64,000 nucleotides of DNA, taken from assembly GCA_947475995.1 (NCBI GenBank), contig CANJNI010000009.1, forward strand, positions 50,702 to 114,701. The letters run 5' to 3'. The notes under the pieces were generated by a model. It was given only the letters and a program-made list of their open reading frames with translations. It made no database searches and was not told the origin of the DNA. Source of the stretch: Beijerinckiaceae bacterium. Its GTDB lineage: Bacteria > Pseudomonadota > Alphaproteobacteria > Rhizobiales > Beijerinckiaceae. Shown here one piece after another: positions 62,407-64,000 of the stretch. The position numbers and the translations under genes were made by a program. How positions within the stretch are numbered: position 1 is the stretch's first letter; every line of letters begins with the position of its first letter.

Positions 62407-63624
62407 CTACACGGAACGACGAATATGAACGACGGTGCTTTGGTTTTTCGGCTCGCACCATTGCGCCCATGCCTCCATCATGGCCCGCCGCTTTTCCAGT
62501 GCGTCACCGCGCCGGTATGCCGCCTCCGCCTTATTTTTGATGACGTGCGCTAGCGCCGTTTCGCGCGTTTCCGCGCTGAACGGACTCACTTCCGAAGCCC
62601 AATCGCTGAACGATGACCGGAACCCGTGCGCCGTCAGCTTGCCCTTGAACCCCATACGCCGGAGAACCATCAACATCGCCATGTTCGACAGGGGACGGCC
62701 CGGCTTTTGGCCGGGAAAAACGTACTGGCCGGAACGTGTTTCCGACAGGCCCCGCAGAATTTCCAGCGCCCGCGACGACAGCGGAACCCGGTGTTCTCTC
62801 TTGCCCTTCATGCGCGGGGCAGGGATCGTCCAGATACCGGCTTCCAGATCGAATTCCGACCATTCCGCTTCAATCGTTTCGCTCGTCCGCGTGGCCGTCA
62901 GGACACAGAATTCCAGCGCCAGCGCCGCCAGCGCGTCGCGCTCCCGCAACGAGGCGATGAAGGTCGACATTTCCATGTAGGGCAGCGCCGCATGATGACC
63001 GCGCCGATTTTTGTCAGGGCGGGGCAGCGTCGCGTCCAGATGACCGCGCCAGACGGCAGGGTTTTCGCCCGACCGATGACCCTTGGCCTTGGCGGCGTTC
63101 AGCACTCGTTCAATGCGCCCGCGAACCCGGTTCGCCGTTTCCGGCTTCGTCGACCAGATCGGCGTCAGGCATTTTAGAACGCCGTCAGTTTCGATCTTGT
63201 CCAGAGGCGTCGACCAGATCGGCTTGCAATATGTCGTCAGAGTGTTCCGCCATTGCTGGCGATGCTTGGCATTAGAGAAACCGGATTCAATTGTATCGAC
63301 CAGTTCGGATGCAAAGGCCCCGAATGTCGGAACGCCGTCCGCGTTCGCCTCTGCAATGCGCCGCGCCTCAATCGGATCAATCCCGTCGCTGATTTGCTTC
63401 CGGGCGTCCGCGACCAGCACGCGCGCGCGAGCGAGCGACACCATGTCGACCGATCCGAACCCCATTTCCCGGAGGCGGCCCTTGTCGCGGAACAGGAAAA
63501 CCCATTGGCGCGATCCGCCGGGGCGTACCGACAGATAAAGCCCAGCGCCGTCAGAATAGCGGCCCGGCTTGTTCAATGCGTTGACCGCTTTCGCCGTGAG
63601 CTTGTTCGCTGTCCGCTGCGCCAT
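62407..63624 (-). CDS. Tyrosine-type integrase (P4 family, DUF4102 N-terminus)
   Basis: 405 residues from the ATG at 63624 (TTG at 63654 possible). An N-terminal DUF4102 arm-binding domain (AKAVNALNKPGRYSDGAGLYL) is followed by the core-binding and catalytic domains. The set R246 (TATRTSE), H333 and R336 (TAHGFRSSF), H360 (LAHVIKNKAEAAY) and Y370 is complete. It recombines the 16-base attachment core in tRNA-Ser. It is located at the right end, with arm-type repeats just upstream of its start. Confidence 0.93.
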   Translation of the reverse strand: MAQRTANKLTAKAVNALNKPGRYSDGAGLYLSVRPGGSRQWVFLFRDKGRLREMGFGSVDMVSLARARVLVADARKQISDGIDPIEARRIAEANADGVPTFGAFASELVDTIESGFSNAKHRQQWRNTLTTYCKPIWSTPLDKIETDGVLKCLTPIWSTKPETANRVRGRIERVLNAAKAKGHRSGENPAVWRGHLDATLPRPDKNRRGHHAALPYMEMSTFIASLRERDALAALALEFCVLTATRTSETIEAEWSEFDLEAGIWTIPAPRMKGKREHRVPLSSRALEILRGLSETRSGQYVFPGQKPGRPLSNMAMLMVLRRMGFKGKLTAHGFRSSFSDWASEVSPFSAETRETALAHVIKNKAEAAYRRGDALEKRRAMMEAWAQWCEPKNQSTVVHIRRSV

Positions 63625-63657
63625 GACCGAACCTTGAGCTTGGCTGTTAGGCAATCG

Positions 63658-63684
63658 GCTTGCCCTAACATTTGCCCTAACTCA
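63658..63684 (+). repeat. Right arm-type repeat of the element
   Basis: 27 bases beginning GCTTGCCCTAAC, matching the left repeat at 52802-52828 in 25 of 27 positions. Two TTGCCCTAA units are included. It lies just upstream of the integrase start. Confidence 0.7.
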
Positions 63685-63765
63685 TATCACGGCTACAGGC
63701 GGACGGCAACGAACGTGATTGAACGAAAACCCCAATATTCATTGATTTAAAATCAAAGATTCAAA

Positions 63766-63775
63766 TTAGGGCAAA
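63766..63775 (-). repeat. Inverted arm-type unit near the right end
   Basis: TTAGGGCAAA at 63766-63775 is the reverse complement of the TTTGCCCTAA unit, lying between the right arm repeat and attR. Confidence 0.5.
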
Positions 63776-63800
63776 CAGCGGCGAACCGTAGTCCGGCGGA

Positions 63801-63816
63801 CTCCCTCTCCGCCAGC
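63801..63816 (+). other. attR: right attachment core
   Basis: CTCCCTCTCCGCCAGC, identical to the left copy at the tRNA-Ser 3' end. Confidence 0.85.
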
Positions 63817-63844
63817 GCGCTTAATTAAGTTCTTGTTTTATAGA

Positions 63845-64000
63845 TCAGATTCCCCCACATTGTCTTATTGGTCCCCAATTTGGTCCCCAAGGTTCACGCG
63901 AATTAGCTTGATGCCCAGAGACCCACTCGCGCAGGGCACTGCGCTCTGCCGATGTCATAGTGTCCAAATTTGCAAGAAGCCCCAAAAGGGCCTCGCTGGG
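63845..64000 (-). CDS. 3' end of a gene running off the right edge
   Basis: A minus-strand frame of 51 codons to a TGA, open to the right edge: LLGLLANLDTMTSAERSALR, then WVSGHQANS and WGPNWGPIRQCGGI. The C-terminus could belong to a recombinase of a second element, since it ends 29 bases from attR. Too short to assign. Confidence 0.4.
   Translation of the reverse strand, partial: PSEALLGLLANLDTMTSAERSALREWVSGHQANSREPWGPNWGPIRQCGGI
63868..63890. repeat. Paired TTGGTCCCCAA direct repeats next to attR
   Basis: TTGGTCCCCAA at 63868-63878 and again at 63880-63890, 12 bases apart. The spacing and position resemble the arm-type pairs of the neighbouring element. Confidence 0.5.

Larger units (their letters stand above)
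52752..63800. mobile_element. Integrative element (about 11 kb) in tRNA-Ser(CGA)
   Basis: Bounded by the 16-base direct repeat. It contains a tyrosine integrase at the right end, an AlpA/Xis-like regulator, a DUF3987 primase/helicase-like gene within an overlapping operon, two 27-bp arm-type repeats near the ends, and cargo (zinc-ribbon and small unknown proteins, LysR-YcaC-membrane protein-SDR module, SRAP protein). No conjugation, capsid, portal or terminase genes are seen, so it resembles a small mobilisable island or phage satellite and not a full prophage. Confidence 0.85.

Overview
The window is high-GC DNA from an alphaproteobacterium, most likely of the order Hyphomicrobiales (Rhizobiales). 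The evidence is the fused aroK-aroB gene, the xerD, pal-cpoB-tilS-ftsH and ilvD neighbourhoods, a glucan-exporter ABC protein of the NdvA type, a TadE/G-like pseudopilin-anchor protein, a DUF2778 (Tlde1-type) wall protein and short palindromic repeats of rhizobial type. Species cannot be fixed from the sequence alone.

Region 1 (1-19.9 kb) is core chromosome: AroKB (cut by the left edge), XerD, a methyltransferase, Pal, CpoB/YbgF, TilS, FtsH, ribosomal protein S21, a TPR lipoprotein, UbiG, a periplasmic trypsin-like protein, aspartokinase, HpxZ-like and unknown membrane proteins, IlvD, a lytic transglycosylase with a disturbed start, and SelO. Region 2 (19.9-26.2 kb) is a metal-oxyanion locus: a modE-modA-modB-modC operon divergent from a FecBCD/MolABC-type importer, with a ModE-box-like palindrome lying over the modE start codon.

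Region 3 (26.2-50.2 kb) is accessory metabolism: two related substrate-binding proteins, a Rieske oxygenase and a fused permease without a local ATPase; an AarF kinase; a SCOT-type CoA transferase with a dienelactone hydrolase; the glucan exporter; a TadG-like protein; a Bug-type binding protein; an inverted pair of alpha/beta-hydrolase-fold paralogues that both lack the nucleophile; an MmgE/PrpD protein; a helical-repeat secreted protein; a NosR-like flavo-iron-sulfur membrane protein; and a gamma-glutamyltransferase followed by a 2-hydroxyacid dehydrogenase. Region 4 (50.2-52.75 kb) holds the Tlde1-type protein, an FkbM methyltransferase and tRNA-Ser(CGA).

Region 5 (52.74-63.82 kb) is an integrated element of about 11 kb in the 3' end of tRNA-Ser. 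It has a 16-bp direct repeat at its ends, matching 27-bp arm-type repeats inside both ends, a tyrosine integrase, an AlpA/Xis-like protein, and a five-gene leftward operon with four ATGA overlaps ending in a DUF3987 primase/helicase-like gene. Its cargo includes a LysR-YcaC-membrane protein-SDR module bracketed by two copies of one long palindrome, and an SRAP (HMCES/YedK) gene with a small membrane protein. Beyond the right end are another pair of short direct repeats and the 3' end of a further gene, which suggests a second element at the same tRNA. No CRISPR array, rRNA or insertion-sequence transposase was seen.
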